Part shown: one piece after another, positions 26,636 to 38,029 of the stretch | How the letters are laid out: every line of letters begins with the position of its first letter | Position numbering within the stretch: position 1 is the stretch's first letter | Source: Bacteroidota bacterium | GTDB taxonomy: Bacteria > Bacteroidota > Bacteroidia > Chitinophagales > Chitinophagaceae | Assembly (NCBI GenBank): GCA_947460175.1 | Contig: CANHGW010000005.1 | Location: forward strand, 1-64,000 | Direction: 5' to 3' | DNA length: 64,000 nt | Program-made: the position numbers and the translations under genes | The notes under the pieces: generated by a model | What the model saw: only the letters and a program-made list of their open reading frames with translations | Databases searched by the model: none | Told to the model about the DNA's origin: nothing

Positions 26636-27307
26636 TTACAAAGGACCTAATTTTTTAGTAGGGCCATAATCTATTTGACGTCCCATTGTACCTTTTAATC
26701 TGGTAGTAATTCCTTCTTGTTCTGTGATTGAGGTAAAAGAAGATTTATAAGCCAACTTATAATTAATTACTGGATTGTTAGCATTCATTGTTTTAATAGA
26801 ATCGAAGATTACAGGAATGTGTTGGATATGGGATTCAAATCGCTTACGAGTAAAGGATTGCAACATTACGCTTTGAAAAGGATCTGTAGCCAACGCTAAA
26901 TGCTTGAAACCATTGAGTTTTGCTATTTTATACGAATAAAATACATTTTCAGTACTATGTTTTGCAAGTGTATCGTAAAATATGTGCTCCTTCGGAACAC
27001 CCATTTGTTGTGCATAAAGCCCCATTACAACTGCCTCATAATATGGGGTGTATACCGCCCCACCTGAATAAATGATATTTTTTGTATAATTATTTTTGTA
27101 TAAAAATACACTCCATAAAACTCTTGATTTCATAGTACTATCCCAATTCCCATTTTTCAGAGGTACTCCAGGTACTATAATTGCGTCATACACTTTTTTA
27201 GAAGTACTGGCTTCAGTATAAAGTCTGTTAGCTCTTTTTAAAGCCAACGAACAAGATGAGAATCCAACTATTACTAAAAGTAGATATAAATAAATATACT
27301 TTTTCAT
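26636..27307 (-). CDS. DUF218/YdcF-family lipoprotein
   Basis: 223 residues with a lipoprotein signal (SSC at about 18-20). The DUF218 fold is recognisable: YDAIIVPGVPL at the start of the core, IIYSGGAVYTPY, the conserved Glu in STENVFYSYKIAK and LALATDPFQSVM. Related to SanA/ElyC/YdcF proteins, which act in envelope metabolism or in vancomycin-sensitivity phenotypes in E. coli. The substrate is not known. Single gene, convergent with the EGF-like lipoprotein gene. Confidence 0.8.
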   Translation of the reverse strand: MKKYIYLYLLLVIVGFSSCSLALKRANRLYTEASTSKKVYDAIIVPGVPLKNGNWDSTMKSRVLWSVFLYKNNYTKNIIYSGGAVYTPYYEAVVMGLYAQQMGVPKEHIFYDTLAKHSTENVFYSYKIAKLNGFKHLALATDPFQSVMLQSFTRKRFESHIQHIPVIFDSIKTMNANNPVINYKLAYKSSFTSITEQEGITTRLKGTMGRQIDYGPTKKLGPL

Positions 27308-27548
27308 TTGAAATATTTTTATAAAATTACCTATATAGTTAATACAAATAAATAAGTATTATCTATATTACATTATTGATTATATTGATACTCTCATCTT
27401 ATTCTTATTTTGCTTCATCTATATAGTTAGATCATGAAATTGAAAAATAATATATAGATTTTGATTTCTCTATTTCTCTAAAACGCATGACAGCATTGAG
27501 TTTAAAAAATTGTTACCTTATTATTTTTATTTATCATTATTGATAACA

Positions 27549-27556
27549 TATATTTG
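27549..27556 (+). promoter_or_regulatory. -7 element of tRNA-Ser
   Basis: TATATTTG ends 4 bases before the first base of the mature tRNA, implying transcription starts at or near the tRNA 5' end. Confidence 0.6.
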
Positions 27557-27560
27557 CAGC

Positions 27561-27645
27561 GGAGAGATGGCAGAGTGGTCGATTGCGACGGTCTTGAAAA
27601 CCGTTGACTGTCAAAGGTCCGGGGGTTCGAATCCCTCTCTCTCCG
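27561..27645 (+). tRNA. tRNA-Ser (anticodon UGA)
   Basis: 85-base cloverleaf. The acceptor stem is GGAGAGA with TCTCTCC plus discriminator G at 27645; the anticodon loop CTTGAAAA gives UGA; there is a long variable arm (type II tRNA) and a T-arm GGGGG-TTCGAAT-CCCTC. CCA is not encoded. The long variable arm and anticodon agree on serine. Confidence 0.95.
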
Positions 27646-27661
27646 CTCCTAAAATACAAAG

Positions 27662-27682
27662 TCCCGCTTAGGCGGGATTTTT
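27662..27682 (+). terminator. terminator of tRNA-Ser
   Basis: Stem TCCCGC/GCGGGA, TTAG loop and a five-T run. The closest clean intrinsic terminator in this stretch, 17 bases after the tRNA. Confidence 0.85.
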
Positions 27683-27739
27683 CTATTCTTCTCATACATT
27701 ATAGCAATTCTTTCCAGTTTTAAAGAATTATAAATCCAA

Positions 27740-29020
27740 CTATACATTCAGAGACTTTTTGGATCCGAGCATACTTAATATTATCAATACAAATGGCATC
27801 CAAACTACATTAAATCGGTCACCTTGATAAAATGAGACACCTGAAATAAGTATATTATAATAGCAATATAAAAATAATAAAACAATAAAATAAAGCCTTT
27901 CCTTATGTTCACGATACAATTTCCTAAAGGAAGCTAAAAAATAAATTGTAGAAATAAAAAGAATAGCTCCCATCAACATATTCCAAATACGGGTATAATT
28001 AAAAAAAGCCTTTCTTGAAGTCTCATTATTGAAATTTGGAACTTCTATATCTCTAATGAGTGCATTGCCAGTATGAATATTTGAATAAATATTTTCAATA
28101 AATGCATATATTGAAGCTTTGGGATATTGTTTTAACAAAAACATACTTTCAGCTTTTACCGATAAGCGAAAGGAATTTAAATCCTCGGCTGTTTTGAAAT
28201 TATTAAAATTAACCAACATAGCTTGATCTCTTTGTTGCATCAAAGGAGACAAATCAACATTATTCTTAGCAGCTATTATAGAAGAGTTGAAATATCGATA
28301 AGTGGTGATATCATCAATATATGATAACTTAAAAGTACTATATGATGAATACATCCAAATTTTTTGAAAACCTACAGTACTAAACAATATTATAATTAGA
28401 ATCAATAAATTCTTGAAAGATGCATTTCTGACAATAAAAAGTAAACAAATGCTTATAAAAATCAACAATCCAAATAGATAAAAACCTGGCTTGAATAATA
28501 TTGAAAAACATAAAAATGCAAACCCAATAAATAAATGTTGAACTTTGCTATACTGTAAATAATGATGAAAATAATATGCCGATAGAGTAATTAAAAATAA
28601 AAAAGGGATTTCGGTTAATACTAAATAGGCATATCCAATATACGAGATATTCAACATAAAGCCTATTATCATTACAAGGGCTAACTTATTTGATACATAT
28701 TTTTTAAATAATACATATACAATCACATAAACAGAGAACAGCATCATGAGTTGTATAGTATGCACACATATAAAAAGTAAATTGGAAGAATTAAATAAAG
28801 CATATGGGATAGCCAGAAATAAACTATAGCCAATACACCTATAAGGATGAGGCTGAAAATGACTAATTAAGCGTTGAGTAGATTCTAAATAAGAAACAGT
28901 GTCATACTGTTCAAACATAGTACTATCAGTAAAAGAATACAAACCCAAACTATAATTACAAAAAATTATAATGAGCAAATATACAATTGCAAGTAATCCT
29001 ATACTTTGACGTGTATTCAA
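27740..29020 (-). CDS. polytopic membrane protein, possible GT-C glycosyltransferase
   Basis: 426 residues with about 10 membrane helices. After the first helix comes a periplasmic loop with acidic residues (TMFEQYDTVSYLESTQRL). The loop-then-helix layout resembles GT-C/PMT-type glycosyltransferases (dolichyl-phosphate-mannose-mannosyltransferase-like), but no motif fixes the family. Last gene of a presumed operon with the PRPP synthetase and GNAT genes (43-base gap). Function is an inference at best. Confidence 0.55.
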   Translation of the reverse strand: MNTRQSIGLLAIVYLLIIIFCNYSLGLYSFTDSTMFEQYDTVSYLESTQRLISHFQPHPYRCIGYSLFLAIPYALFNSSNLLFICVHTIQLMMLFSVYVIVYVLFKKYVSNKLALVMIIGFMLNISYIGYAYLVLTEIPFLFLITLSAYYFHHYLQYSKVQHLFIGFAFLCFSILFKPGFYLFGLLIFISICLLFIVRNASFKNLLILIIILFSTVGFQKIWMYSSYSTFKLSYIDDITTYRYFNSSIIAAKNNVDLSPLMQQRDQAMLVNFNNFKTAEDLNSFRLSVKAESMFLLKQYPKASIYAFIENIYSNIHTGNALIRDIEVPNFNNETSRKAFFNYTRIWNMLMGAILFISTIYFLASFRKLYREHKERLYFIVLLFLYCYYNILISGVSFYQGDRFNVVWMPFVLIILSMLGSKKSLNV

Positions 29021-29063
29021 GACTTTAAAGTTAATAAAATTAAAGATGAAGATTTATTGAACT

Positions 29064-29507
29064 TTATTTTTGTGGCAAAACCTTCATCATTTTTATATGT
29101 GGAATCCCTACTTCAGTAAAATGTTCGCCTATGGGTTGATAGCCCAATTGTAGATAAAAGCCTTTGGCAGATTTACGTGAATTGAGTTCAACATTAGAAT
29201 ATTCATTTAAATAGCAAAAATTTTCAGCATAATTGATGAGTAACGTTCCGATACCTGATTGTTGCATTATTGGGTCTACTGCCATTTGTCGAAATTTCAC
29301 CGTATCCTTATCTAATATTTTTAACATTAAACATGCCACAACCTTCGATTCATATTGACCAATGATTATATATTGATTTCTATCTTCGATTATATCATCT
29401 TCTGTCAATTCTAAACCCAATGGCAGTCTTAGTACCTTGTATCTTAAATCTAATACTTGGGGATAAAACTCAGATTCATAATTAATAACACTTAACTCTA
29501 AACTCAT
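29064..29507 (-). CDS. GNAT-family N-acetyltransferase
   Basis: 147-residue acetyl-CoA-dependent acetyltransferase. The acetyl-CoA pyrophosphate loop is QQSGIGTLLINYAEN (Q/RxxGxG/A) at about 87-101, preceded by the VKFRQMAVDP strand. The substrate is unknown. It starts 4 bases after the stop of the PRPP synthetase gene, so the two are co-transcribed; this does not by itself indicate a shared pathway. Confidence 0.85.
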   Translation of the reverse strand: MSLELSVINYESEFYPQVLDLRYKVLRLPLGLELTEDDIIEDRNQYIIIGQYESKVVACLMLKILDKDTVKFRQMAVDPIMQQSGIGTLLINYAENFCYLNEYSNVELNSRKSAKGFYLQLGYQPIGEHFTEVGIPHIKMMKVLPQK

Positions 29508-29511
29508 TCAC

Positions 29512-30423
29512 TTATTTCAAAGCATCAAAGATAATACTTGCTACTGATTTTACTTCGAGGAAAGGATTATTTTGAATGATTGCATCTGGATGTGAATTTG
29601 TACAAATTACTTTTTGAATAATTCCTTGTTCTTGAATTTTTGTCAATGCATGATTTGTAAATAAACCATGTGTTGTGATTGCATATAGGTGCTTTGCCCC
29701 AGCCTGCTGATAAGCGAATGCAGATTGTGTTAAAGAACCTCCTGTACGAATCATATCATCATAAATAATTACATTTCTCCCTCTTACATCGGCATTTACA
29801 CCTGTAATAGCCGTCTCAGATCCACTTAATCGTTGCTTGTATACAAAAGCAGATTTAACATGCATTTCATTGGCCAATGACTCTACCCATTTAGCTCTGC
29901 CAGCATCGGTAGATGCCAATACAAAATCATCGCCACCTAATTCTTTAGAGGCTTGCATAATTATTTGTTTACAGTACAAGTGCTTGCATCTTATATCCCT
30001 GTCAAAATAATAAGGCAATCCTTCGGAATGTAAGTCCATCAAATATACTTTGTTTACTTCTGCACATGGTGGCAACGACGAAAACATCAATGCTCTATTT
30101 TTAGCTTTGACGATTTCACCTGGTAAAACCTCTCGCTCCATAGTAGAATACCCAAAGTAAGGTATAACAATTTCAAGTGTATAAGCTCCAGCATGTATAA
30201 TTCCTTGTGCCATATCATACAACTCTATTGTATTTTGATCATCAATGGTTCCCCCTATTAAAACTACTTTTCGATTCAGAACATCCGTTTCTATCCTATG
30301 GTATGTTTCACCATCTGGGAATTTTTTAGAATAAATAGTTCCTTTTTCAAACAGACCACTATGTAATAAATCGTTCGTGAGGTAGGTATATTTTTCTGTA
30401 GAAAAAATTAGTTTTTTATCCAT
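29512..30423 (-). CDS. ribose-phosphate pyrophosphokinase (PRPP synthetase family)
   Basis: Makes phosphoribosyl pyrophosphate from ribose 5-phosphate and ATP, feeding nucleotide, His and Trp synthesis. From ATG 30423 it has 303 residues: FPDGETYHRIE near the N-terminus, MDLHSEGLPYYF (in place of the usual DLH-x-Q/G block), and the PRPP-binding loop IIYDDMIRTGGSLTQSA. It is a divergent member: the canonical KRR regulatory loop region reads VYKQRLSGSETAITG. A second canonical prs may exist elsewhere. The in-frame TTG 9 bases upstream is less likely. Confidence 0.8.
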   Translation of the reverse strand: MDKKLIFSTEKYTYLTNDLLHSGLFEKGTIYSKKFPDGETYHRIETDVLNRKVVLIGGTIDDQNTIELYDMAQGIIHAGAYTLEIVIPYFGYSTMEREVLPGEIVKAKNRALMFSSLPPCAEVNKVYLMDLHSEGLPYYFDRDIRCKHLYCKQIIMQASKELGGDDFVLASTDAGRAKWVESLANEMHVKSAFVYKQRLSGSETAITGVNADVRGRNVIIYDDMIRTGGSLTQSAFAYQQAGAKHLYAITTHGLFTNHALTKIQEQGIIQKVICTNSHPDAIIQNNPFLEVKSVASIIFDALK

Positions 30424-32761
<2,338 letters not shown>

Positions 32762-32784
32762 TATTTTAAGTTACAATTAATATT

Positions 32785-33408
32785 ATGCGGTTTTTATCAC
32801 TTATTGTTATCATTTTAATGATATCCAATTCAATCTATTGTCAAAAAAAAATTACACAACGAGATTTATACAACGTGTATCACTTCATGATAGGTTCTTA
32901 TTCAAGTGAAATACAGTCAGTCGAAGACACTTCTTATTTTGATATTAGACTAAAAATGGTGCCATTATGGAGCCATCTACCATCATATTGGCTTTATGTA
33001 GAACAAGCGATAGCCGAAAAAGAGGATAAGCCCTATCGACAACGAGTTTATCAATTAAGTATATTCAATGACAGCACCATTGAAAGCAAGGTATTTACTA
33101 TTAAAAATGGTGAAAAATATTTTGGCGATTGGCAATACATTGACCCATTAAATTCCCTTACACCTGACTCTTTGGAAGAACGTAAAGGATGTTCAATTTA
33201 TTTACATAAAGATGCGAATAACCAATTTCATGGTTCTACAAATAAAACTGACTGCGAAAGTTCATTAAAAGGTGCTACATATGCAACTTCAAGTGTTCAA
33301 CTTTTTTCAACAAAAATTATTTCCTGGGATAGAGGTTTTGAGAAAAACGATGTGCAGGTTTGGGGTGCAAAAAAAGGTGGATATATTTTCCATAAAATCA
33401 ATAAATAG
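32785..33408 (+). CDS. CpcT/CpeT-family protein (chromophore lyase-like)
   Basis: 207 residues with a signal-like N-terminus (FLSLIVIILMISNSIYCQ). The CpcT/CpeT calycin-like fold is shown by YHFMIGSYSSEIQS, LPSYWLYVEQA and PYRQRVYQLSIF and the late SWDRGFEKNDVQVWG. Cyanobacterial members attach bilins to phycobiliproteins, but no phycobilisome gene is present here and Bacteroidota homologues have no known substrate, so the chromophore role should not be assumed. It starts 23 bases after gyrB. Confidence 0.78.
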   Translation: MRFLSLIVIILMISNSIYCQKKITQRDLYNVYHFMIGSYSSEIQSVEDTSYFDIRLKMVPLWSHLPSYWLYVEQAIAEKEDKPYRQRVYQLSIFNDSTIESKVFTIKNGEKYFGDWQYIDPLNSLTPDSLEERKGCSIYLHKDANNQFHGSTNKTDCESSLKGATYATSSVQLFSTKIISWDRGFEKNDVQVWGAKKGGYIFHKINK

Positions 33409-33522
33409 TAAGCTTTTCAGTTTTTTTGAAAATAATTCGTTCATTTTCAGAAGTTTATTTTCATTGATTCAACATCAAATACTTATTATAATATTTAATT
33501 ATATGTTTATTTTGTAATGCAA

Positions 33523-33552
33523 TTTGGCATGATTTTTTATAGTATATATATG
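33523..33552 (+). promoter_or_regulatory. promoter of T9SS cargo gene
   Basis: TTTG at 33523-33526, an 18-base spacer and TATATATG at 33545-33552 (one base off the TAnnTTTG consensus), 14 bases before the ATG. Confidence 0.5.
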
Positions 33553-33566
33553 CAAATAAATATAAG

Positions 33567-35159
33567 ATGAAAAATTTCACTTTTACCCTACTAACAATAC
33601 TTTTCGCAGCACAATCATTTGGTCAACAAGCTTGCACCTATTCAGATTTAGGAACAAATGCAACCTATACGTTGGCCGACAATGAGGTGTTATGTATCAC
33701 AGCAGGCACATTTACGGGTGTAATTCAATCTTTGCCTAACAATGCGTCTATCCAAATTGCACCAGGTGCAACATTTAATCCTAGTGCAATTTTTAATGCA
33801 TCTGGCTTAATCAAAAATAGCGGTTCAGTATTATTTAATTCAACGAATTCATTAGCAGACGGTTTTTCTATCGTAAACGATTCAGCTGCATTAGTTGAAA
33901 TCAATGTTGCACAATCGTTAGGTGGTGCTTTTAATCTTACCAATGATAGAGATGGTGATGTTTTAATTAATACTTCATTGACTTTACAAAATGGATCTAA
34001 TTTTTCAAACGAAGGTATTGTTCGATGCAACGCTTCATTCAGTGCTGATAACTCTACGGTTTTTGGAAATGATGGTGTAATGTTTGTATACGGTAATTTT
34101 AGTGTTTCAGGTATTGCTTACAATGGTGGTATCATGAAAGTATTTGGATTTTCAACAATGGATAACTCTTCTACGTTTATTAATAAATGTACATTCTTAT
34201 CTGAAAATACAATTACTAATAACAGTTCGAAATTTGAAAACTATGGCTACATACAAGTATTTTCTAGCGATAGTACAAATGCATCTAACCGCTTGGTTAA
34301 CAATAAAGAATTTTACAATGACGAAAATGCAATTGTTCAAACAACCATGTTTGACAACAACGCCAATGTAATTGGTGGAGGTACCTTTATCGCTCTTGGA
34401 GAAACACAAAACAATGGTAGTTTTGGATATGATGGAGGTGGAATCAATTTCTATGATGCATCACCAACAGGAAATCAATTTTTTGATGAACAAAGCATCC
34501 AACCACACGTTTCTGTAAGTCGATTATCAGTTGGCTCATTTGATACAAATTATATTTCAACGAATTGTAACAAAATGGCATTTCCGCTATCTCCCAATGC
34601 AACATTACCTGTAATATTAAATTCAATCAATGCAGTAAATAGAGATTGTACACCAGTAATTGAGTGGTCTACATCTCAAGAAATTAATAGTAATTATTTT
34701 GAAATTGAGCGTAAAGCTGAGCAAGAAAATGGATTTAAAAAAGTTGGTACAGTACAGTCTCAAGTAAATAGTTCAATAGCTACCAACTATACTTTTAACG
34801 ATGAGCATCTTGAAAATGGAAAATATCAATATCGATTGAAAATGATCGATTTAGATGGTCAATTTTCTTATAGCCGAGTTGTTTCATTAAATATGTTTTG
34901 CGGTTCAGAAACTTCTGTAAACTTATACCCTAACCCATCAAACTCTTCTATCAATATCACAATGAACACAAACGATAATGATACTTACAACGTAATGATT
35001 GTCGATATGATGGGCCGTCGTCTATACCAATCTGTTTTTGATTTTAACTCTGGAATGAATACGATTCAATTGCCAGTTCATTATTTGGCAAATGGTCAAT
35101 ATAGTGTGATGATTACAAACAGTATCAAATCTGAAACTATCAAATTCACTAAGAACTAG
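33567..35159 (+). CDS. T9SS type A sorting-domain secreted protein
   Basis: 530-residue protein exported by Sec (signal peptide 1-19, ends SFGQ) and then by type IX secretion. Its body (about 30-330) is rich in Asn, Ser and small residues in a repeating beta pattern (NNSSTFINKC-type strands), consistent with a beta-helix or adhesin-like stalk. A C-terminal domain at about 450-530 has the T9SS-A signature YPNPSNSSINITMN ... GMNTIQLPVHYLANGQYSVMI. Cargo function unknown; surface or secreted. Confidence 0.85.
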   Translation: MKNFTFTLLTILFAAQSFGQQACTYSDLGTNATYTLADNEVLCITAGTFTGVIQSLPNNASIQIAPGATFNPSAIFNASGLIKNSGSVLFNSTNSLADGFSIVNDSAALVEINVAQSLGGAFNLTNDRDGDVLINTSLTLQNGSNFSNEGIVRCNASFSADNSTVFGNDGVMFVYGNFSVSGIAYNGGIMKVFGFSTMDNSSTFINKCTFLSENTITNNSSKFENYGYIQVFSSDSTNASNRLVNNKEFYNDENAIVQTTMFDNNANVIGGGTFIALGETQNNGSFGYDGGGINFYDASPTGNQFFDEQSIQPHVSVSRLSVGSFDTNYISTNCNKMAFPLSPNATLPVILNSINAVNRDCTPVIEWSTSQEINSNYFEIERKAEQENGFKKVGTVQSQVNSSIATNYTFNDEHLENGKYQYRLKMIDLDGQFSYSRVVSLNMFCGSETSVNLYPNPSNSSINITMNTNDNDTYNVMIVDMMGRRLYQSVFDFNSGMNTIQLPVHYLANGQYSVMITNSIKSETIKFTKN

Positions 35160-35183
35160 TTGAATTTATATCGTTTATTTTTA

Positions 35184-35191
35184 TATATTTG
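35184..35191 (+). promoter_or_regulatory. -7 element between T9SS cargo gene and small CTD-like gene
   Basis: TATATTTG exact match, placed before a terminator-like hairpin that precedes the next gene. Confidence 0.45.
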
Positions 35192-35197
35192 CGCCTT

Positions 35198-35227
35198 AAA
35201 ACCCATTTGAAATGGGTTTTATTGTTT
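35198..35227 (+). terminator. terminator-like hairpin in leader of the small CTD-like gene
   Basis: AAAACCCATT / AATGGGTTTT stem with a TGA loop, followed by ATTGTTTTT. It probably ends the T9SS cargo transcript, but lies downstream of the TATATTTG element, so a transcript from that promoter would run through it as an attenuator. Confidence 0.65.
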
Positions 35228-35231
35228 TTGT

Positions 35232-35561
35232 ATGATAAAAAAAATTCTATTACTAATACTTGTTTTTTGTGGCTGTATTATAAATGCAAATGCAGATAAT
35301 TCAGTTCGAATTATTCCAGATAGTACCAACAAATTTATTCAAATAGAAATTAGTCGAAATCACCCTTCCATATATCAAGTAATATTAATGGATGAAAAAG
35401 AAACTATTCTTTATAAAAAAAATGAATCTATTGATGCTGAACCAACAATAATTTCAATTAACTGGGAAAATGTCAAACCCGGATTTTACTATGTTTTAAT
35501 CAAAAACAAAAAAGAAAAAGTCAAATTACTTTTTGTAAAAAAGGAAATGACGCCTCAATAG
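35232..35561 (+). CDS. small exported protein resembling a stand-alone T9SS sorting domain
   Basis: 109 residues: signal peptide (1-21, ends ANA), then about 85 residues whose strand pattern matches a T9SS-A C-terminal domain: SVRIIPDSTNKFIQIEI ... YQVILMDEKETILY ... INWENVKPGFYYVLIKN ... VKLLFVKK. The usual YPNP is replaced by IIPD. No cargo domain precedes it. It could be a fragment of a cargo gene or a real short protein; codon context gives no sign of decay. Promoter and a hairpin lie just upstream. Confidence 0.62.
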   Translation: MIKKILLLILVFCGCIINANADNSVRIIPDSTNKFIQIEISRNHPSIYQVILMDEKETILYKKNESIDAEPTIISINWENVKPGFYYVLIKNKKEKVKLLFVKKEMTPQ

Positions 35562-35572
35562 TAAGGTTATTA

Positions 35573-36271
35573 CTATTCTTTGCCCTCAACAAAAACAGCG
35601 TCTTGTAATTTAGTATTGATTTTATAATTCACTAAATCCATACGTATAGTTCCTGTTTCTTTTTGTTTTGACAAGTCCTTTTCTTTTGATTTTTTATTAA
35701 GATCAACACTCATCATCTTGGGCACCTTAAATTTATTCACTTCTACTTTTATAACTATTTGATCGGGCAATGTATAAGCCGCATTGCTACTATAGGTATT
35801 ACTCGATTCTATTGTACCATTATTTTTTGTGGTAATCTGAGATTTACGTACAAGTGGGTCCAACTTGTCAATCCAAAATTTCCCTAAAATTAATTCACTT
35901 TCAGTTTTCAACGGAATAATATTGATAATAGCACAAGATCGACCATCAATCGTCTCATAACCAGATATAACAGATGTATAGGCAGAAGTATCCAATAAAA
36001 GTGTGCTGATATTCTGCATTGGATTTTGCTTTGGCATAAAAAAGATGCCCTTTGCTTTTATCCTAAATTTATTTGGGCGCTTAAAGAACACTTTCCCATT
36101 CATATTATTCATTTTCACGCCTGGTATATCAAATACCATCTTTACATCAGCTGTATAATCTTGTACAAGATTAAACTTACGATTCAAGGTGCTAATGAGT
36201 GCTTTGGGGTTTTCTTGTGCTTGTAATTGCATACTGAATAGTATGCTTATTATGATTAAGGTATATTTCAT
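35573..36271 (-). CDS. LolA-like periplasmic lipoprotein-sorting family protein
   Basis: 232 residues with a signal peptide (1-18, ends LQAQ). The core resembles LolA/LolB-type lipid-carrying beta half-barrels (NMNGKVFFKRPNKFRIKAKG; ISGYETIDGRSCAIINIIPL; GKFWIDKLDPLVRKS). Downstream partner in an operon with an ABC-2 transporter: its ATG overlaps the permease stop (TAATG). It could handle a lipophilic substrate moved by that transporter, but this is inferred. A more typical LolA is at 50484-51128. Confidence 0.72.
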   Translation of the reverse strand: MKYTLIIISILFSMQLQAQENPKALISTLNRKFNLVQDYTADVKMVFDIPGVKMNNMNGKVFFKRPNKFRIKAKGIFFMPKQNPMQNISTLLLDTSAYTSVISGYETIDGRSCAIINIIPLKTESELILGKFWIDKLDPLVRKSQITTKNNGTIESSNTYSSNAAYTLPDQIVIKVEVNKFKVPKMMSVDLNKKSKEKDLSKQKETGTIRMDLVNYKINTKLQDAVFVEGKE

Positions 36272-37128
36272 TAAGTAGTAATGTCTTTTCGATTAAAATA
36301 GTATACAGAAATAGATAAAAATAAAACGATATGAACCATTAAAATCCCTACTGAAAATAGAATATCATTCACAGGAACTGGGTCTTCAAACAAATTTTTC
36401 CACGCAATCATATGTGTGGTAAATAAAAATGGCTTGATAACATCAAAACTCGGTAAATCAAACATACCAACAATAGTAAATATGATGATGATAGCCATTA
36501 CTGTTACGATGGGTGTAATGGAATTATCCATGATACATGATAACATCGTAGCTAAGCTAGCCACTACACTGAGTGATAGAAAAGCAATTAAAAATGAATA
36601 CCCCCATCGCCAATTGATATCATCGGCTCTTATCACTGTAAGTCCTTCGCTGTTCAATGACATTAAATCACCAGACCCAAAAATCCAATGTGAAACAAAA
36701 AGAGCCATGATGCCTAATAATAGCAACAATAACAGTGTATAAAACAAACCCGACAACCATTTCGCTAATACAATTTGTGTGCGACTTGCAGATCGTGTTA
36801 ATAAAAAACGCAAGGTACCAGAAGCTGTTTCTCCACTTACTAAATCTCCTGTTACTAATGCAACAAGCAAAGGCATCTGTACTATTAATGTTTGCAATAT
36901 GATAAAACAAATCAAATTTCCATTCAACACATTTCCTTGAATATTAAATACACTTTCAAATTGCTGTGTTACAAAAGAAATTAATTCTTTACCATCATGA
37001 TAAAACGCCCCTTGTAACATCAAACAGATGAATAAAATAACGACAAACCCTATAAAACTTCTTGGTCGTCGAATTGTTTTATACAATTCATTTTTCAATA
37101 TTGCACCAAATCCTCCCATATTATGCAT
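36271..37128 (-). CDS. ABC-2 type transporter permease
   Basis: 285 residues with six membrane helices and the ABC-2 pattern: helix 1 at about 23-43 after NELYKTIRRPRSFIGFV, then an extended loop, VTGDLVSGETASGTLRFLLTRSASR amphipathic segment (about 91-114) typical of this family, and four more helices. Overlaps the ATPase gene upstream by 8 bases, so the two form one transporter. The substrate is unknown; related systems export polysaccharide, drug or Cu/NO-related factors. Confidence 0.83.
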   Translation of the reverse strand: MHNMGGFGAILKNELYKTIRRPRSFIGFVVILFICLMLQGAFYHDGKELISFVTQQFESVFNIQGNVLNGNLICFIILQTLIVQMPLLVALVTGDLVSGETASGTLRFLLTRSASRTQIVLAKWLSGLFYTLLLLLLLGIMALFVSHWIFGSGDLMSLNSEGLTVIRADDINWRWGYSFLIAFLSLSVVASLATMLSCIMDNSITPIVTVMAIIIIFTIVGMFDLPSFDVIKPFLFTTHMIAWKNLFEDPVPVNDILFSVGILMVHIVLFLSISVYYFNRKDITT

Positions 37129-38029
37129 TCGTTATTTTTAAGAAATATTCCTCTAATTGGTTTCTGTAATCAATTCGCATTATTTCAACACCTTGTTGAG
37201 TAAGCGTAGATATCAATGTTGGAATTTGATTTTTGCTCAACATTAATTGAAAAATCTGATCAGATTCTTTAATGATATGTTGATTATAAATTGATGTATG
37301 TAATGTATTTATTGAATGAGGTGTATTATTGATTTCAAGTGTTACATGCAAGGTTTCATGTGATAATAAATCTGCTACATTCCCTTGTACGACTGTTTTA
37401 CCTTTATTAATCACAATCATGGCATTACAAATCTCTTGCACTTCACTCAAAATATGTGATGATAATAAGATTGTTTTTCCTCGTTCCTTATTCAAGGTCA
37501 AAATTAAATTCCTAAGATCAATGATACCTTGTGGATCCAAGCCAGTATTGGGTTCGTCGAGAATGATGAGCGATGGATCATGAATGAGTGTTTGAGCTAA
37601 TCCTAACCGTTGTTTCATACCATGTGAGTATGTTTTTACTTTGTCATGCTCTCTTCCTGCTAATCCAACCAATTGAAATAAATCATTGTATTGTCCTTGT
37701 GTATACTTTATCCCACTTGCTCTAGCACATAATGTCAAGTTTTCTTTTGCATTGAGATATCCATAAAAATCAGGTTTTTCTATAATACAACCTACTTTTT
37801 GCATGATTTCTCTTCGATGATCTGCAAGCGACAATCCAAATAATTTGATTTCGCCCGACGTAGGTTTAATCAACCCCATTATCATACGCAAACTAGTACT
37901 TTTCCCTGATCCATTGGGGCCCAAAAATCCATAAATATCACCTTCATTAACTTCAAAAGAAATTCCATCGACGGCCTTAAAATCATTGAATTCTTTACTT
38001 ACGTTGTTGAGCTGAATGGCTTGCTGCAT
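37121..38029 (-). CDS. ABC transporter ATP-binding protein (ABC-2/BcrA-like)
   Basis: 302-residue ATPase with complete motifs: Walker A GPNGSGKST, signature YSHGMKQRLGLA, Walker B LIILDEPNTGLDP and H-loop LLSSHILSE. About 80 residues follow the ATPase core, ending in a dimerisation-type tail. Forms an operon with the permease and the LolA-like gene. Contrast with the degenerate ATPase of the 12812 exporter. Confidence 0.9.
   Translation of the reverse strand: MQQAIQLNNVSKEFNDFKAVDGISFEVNEGDIYGFLGPNGSGKSTSLRMIMGLIKPTSGEIKLFGLSLADHRREIMQKVGCIIEKPDFYGYLNAKENLTLCARASGIKYTQGQYNDLFQLVGLAGREHDKVKTYSHGMKQRLGLAQTLIHDPSLIILDEPNTGLDPQGIIDLRNLILTLNKERGKTILLSSHILSEVQEICNAMIVINKGKTVVQGNVADLLSHETLHVTLEINNTPHSINTLHTSIYNQHIIKESDQIFQLMLSKNQIPTLISTLTQQGVEIMRIDYRNQLEEYFLKITNA

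Noticed and set aside
27308-27548. Possible small RNA or gene before tRNA-Ser
   Set aside because: The stretch is A/T-rich with no good frame, hairpin pair or promoter match apart from the tRNA element.
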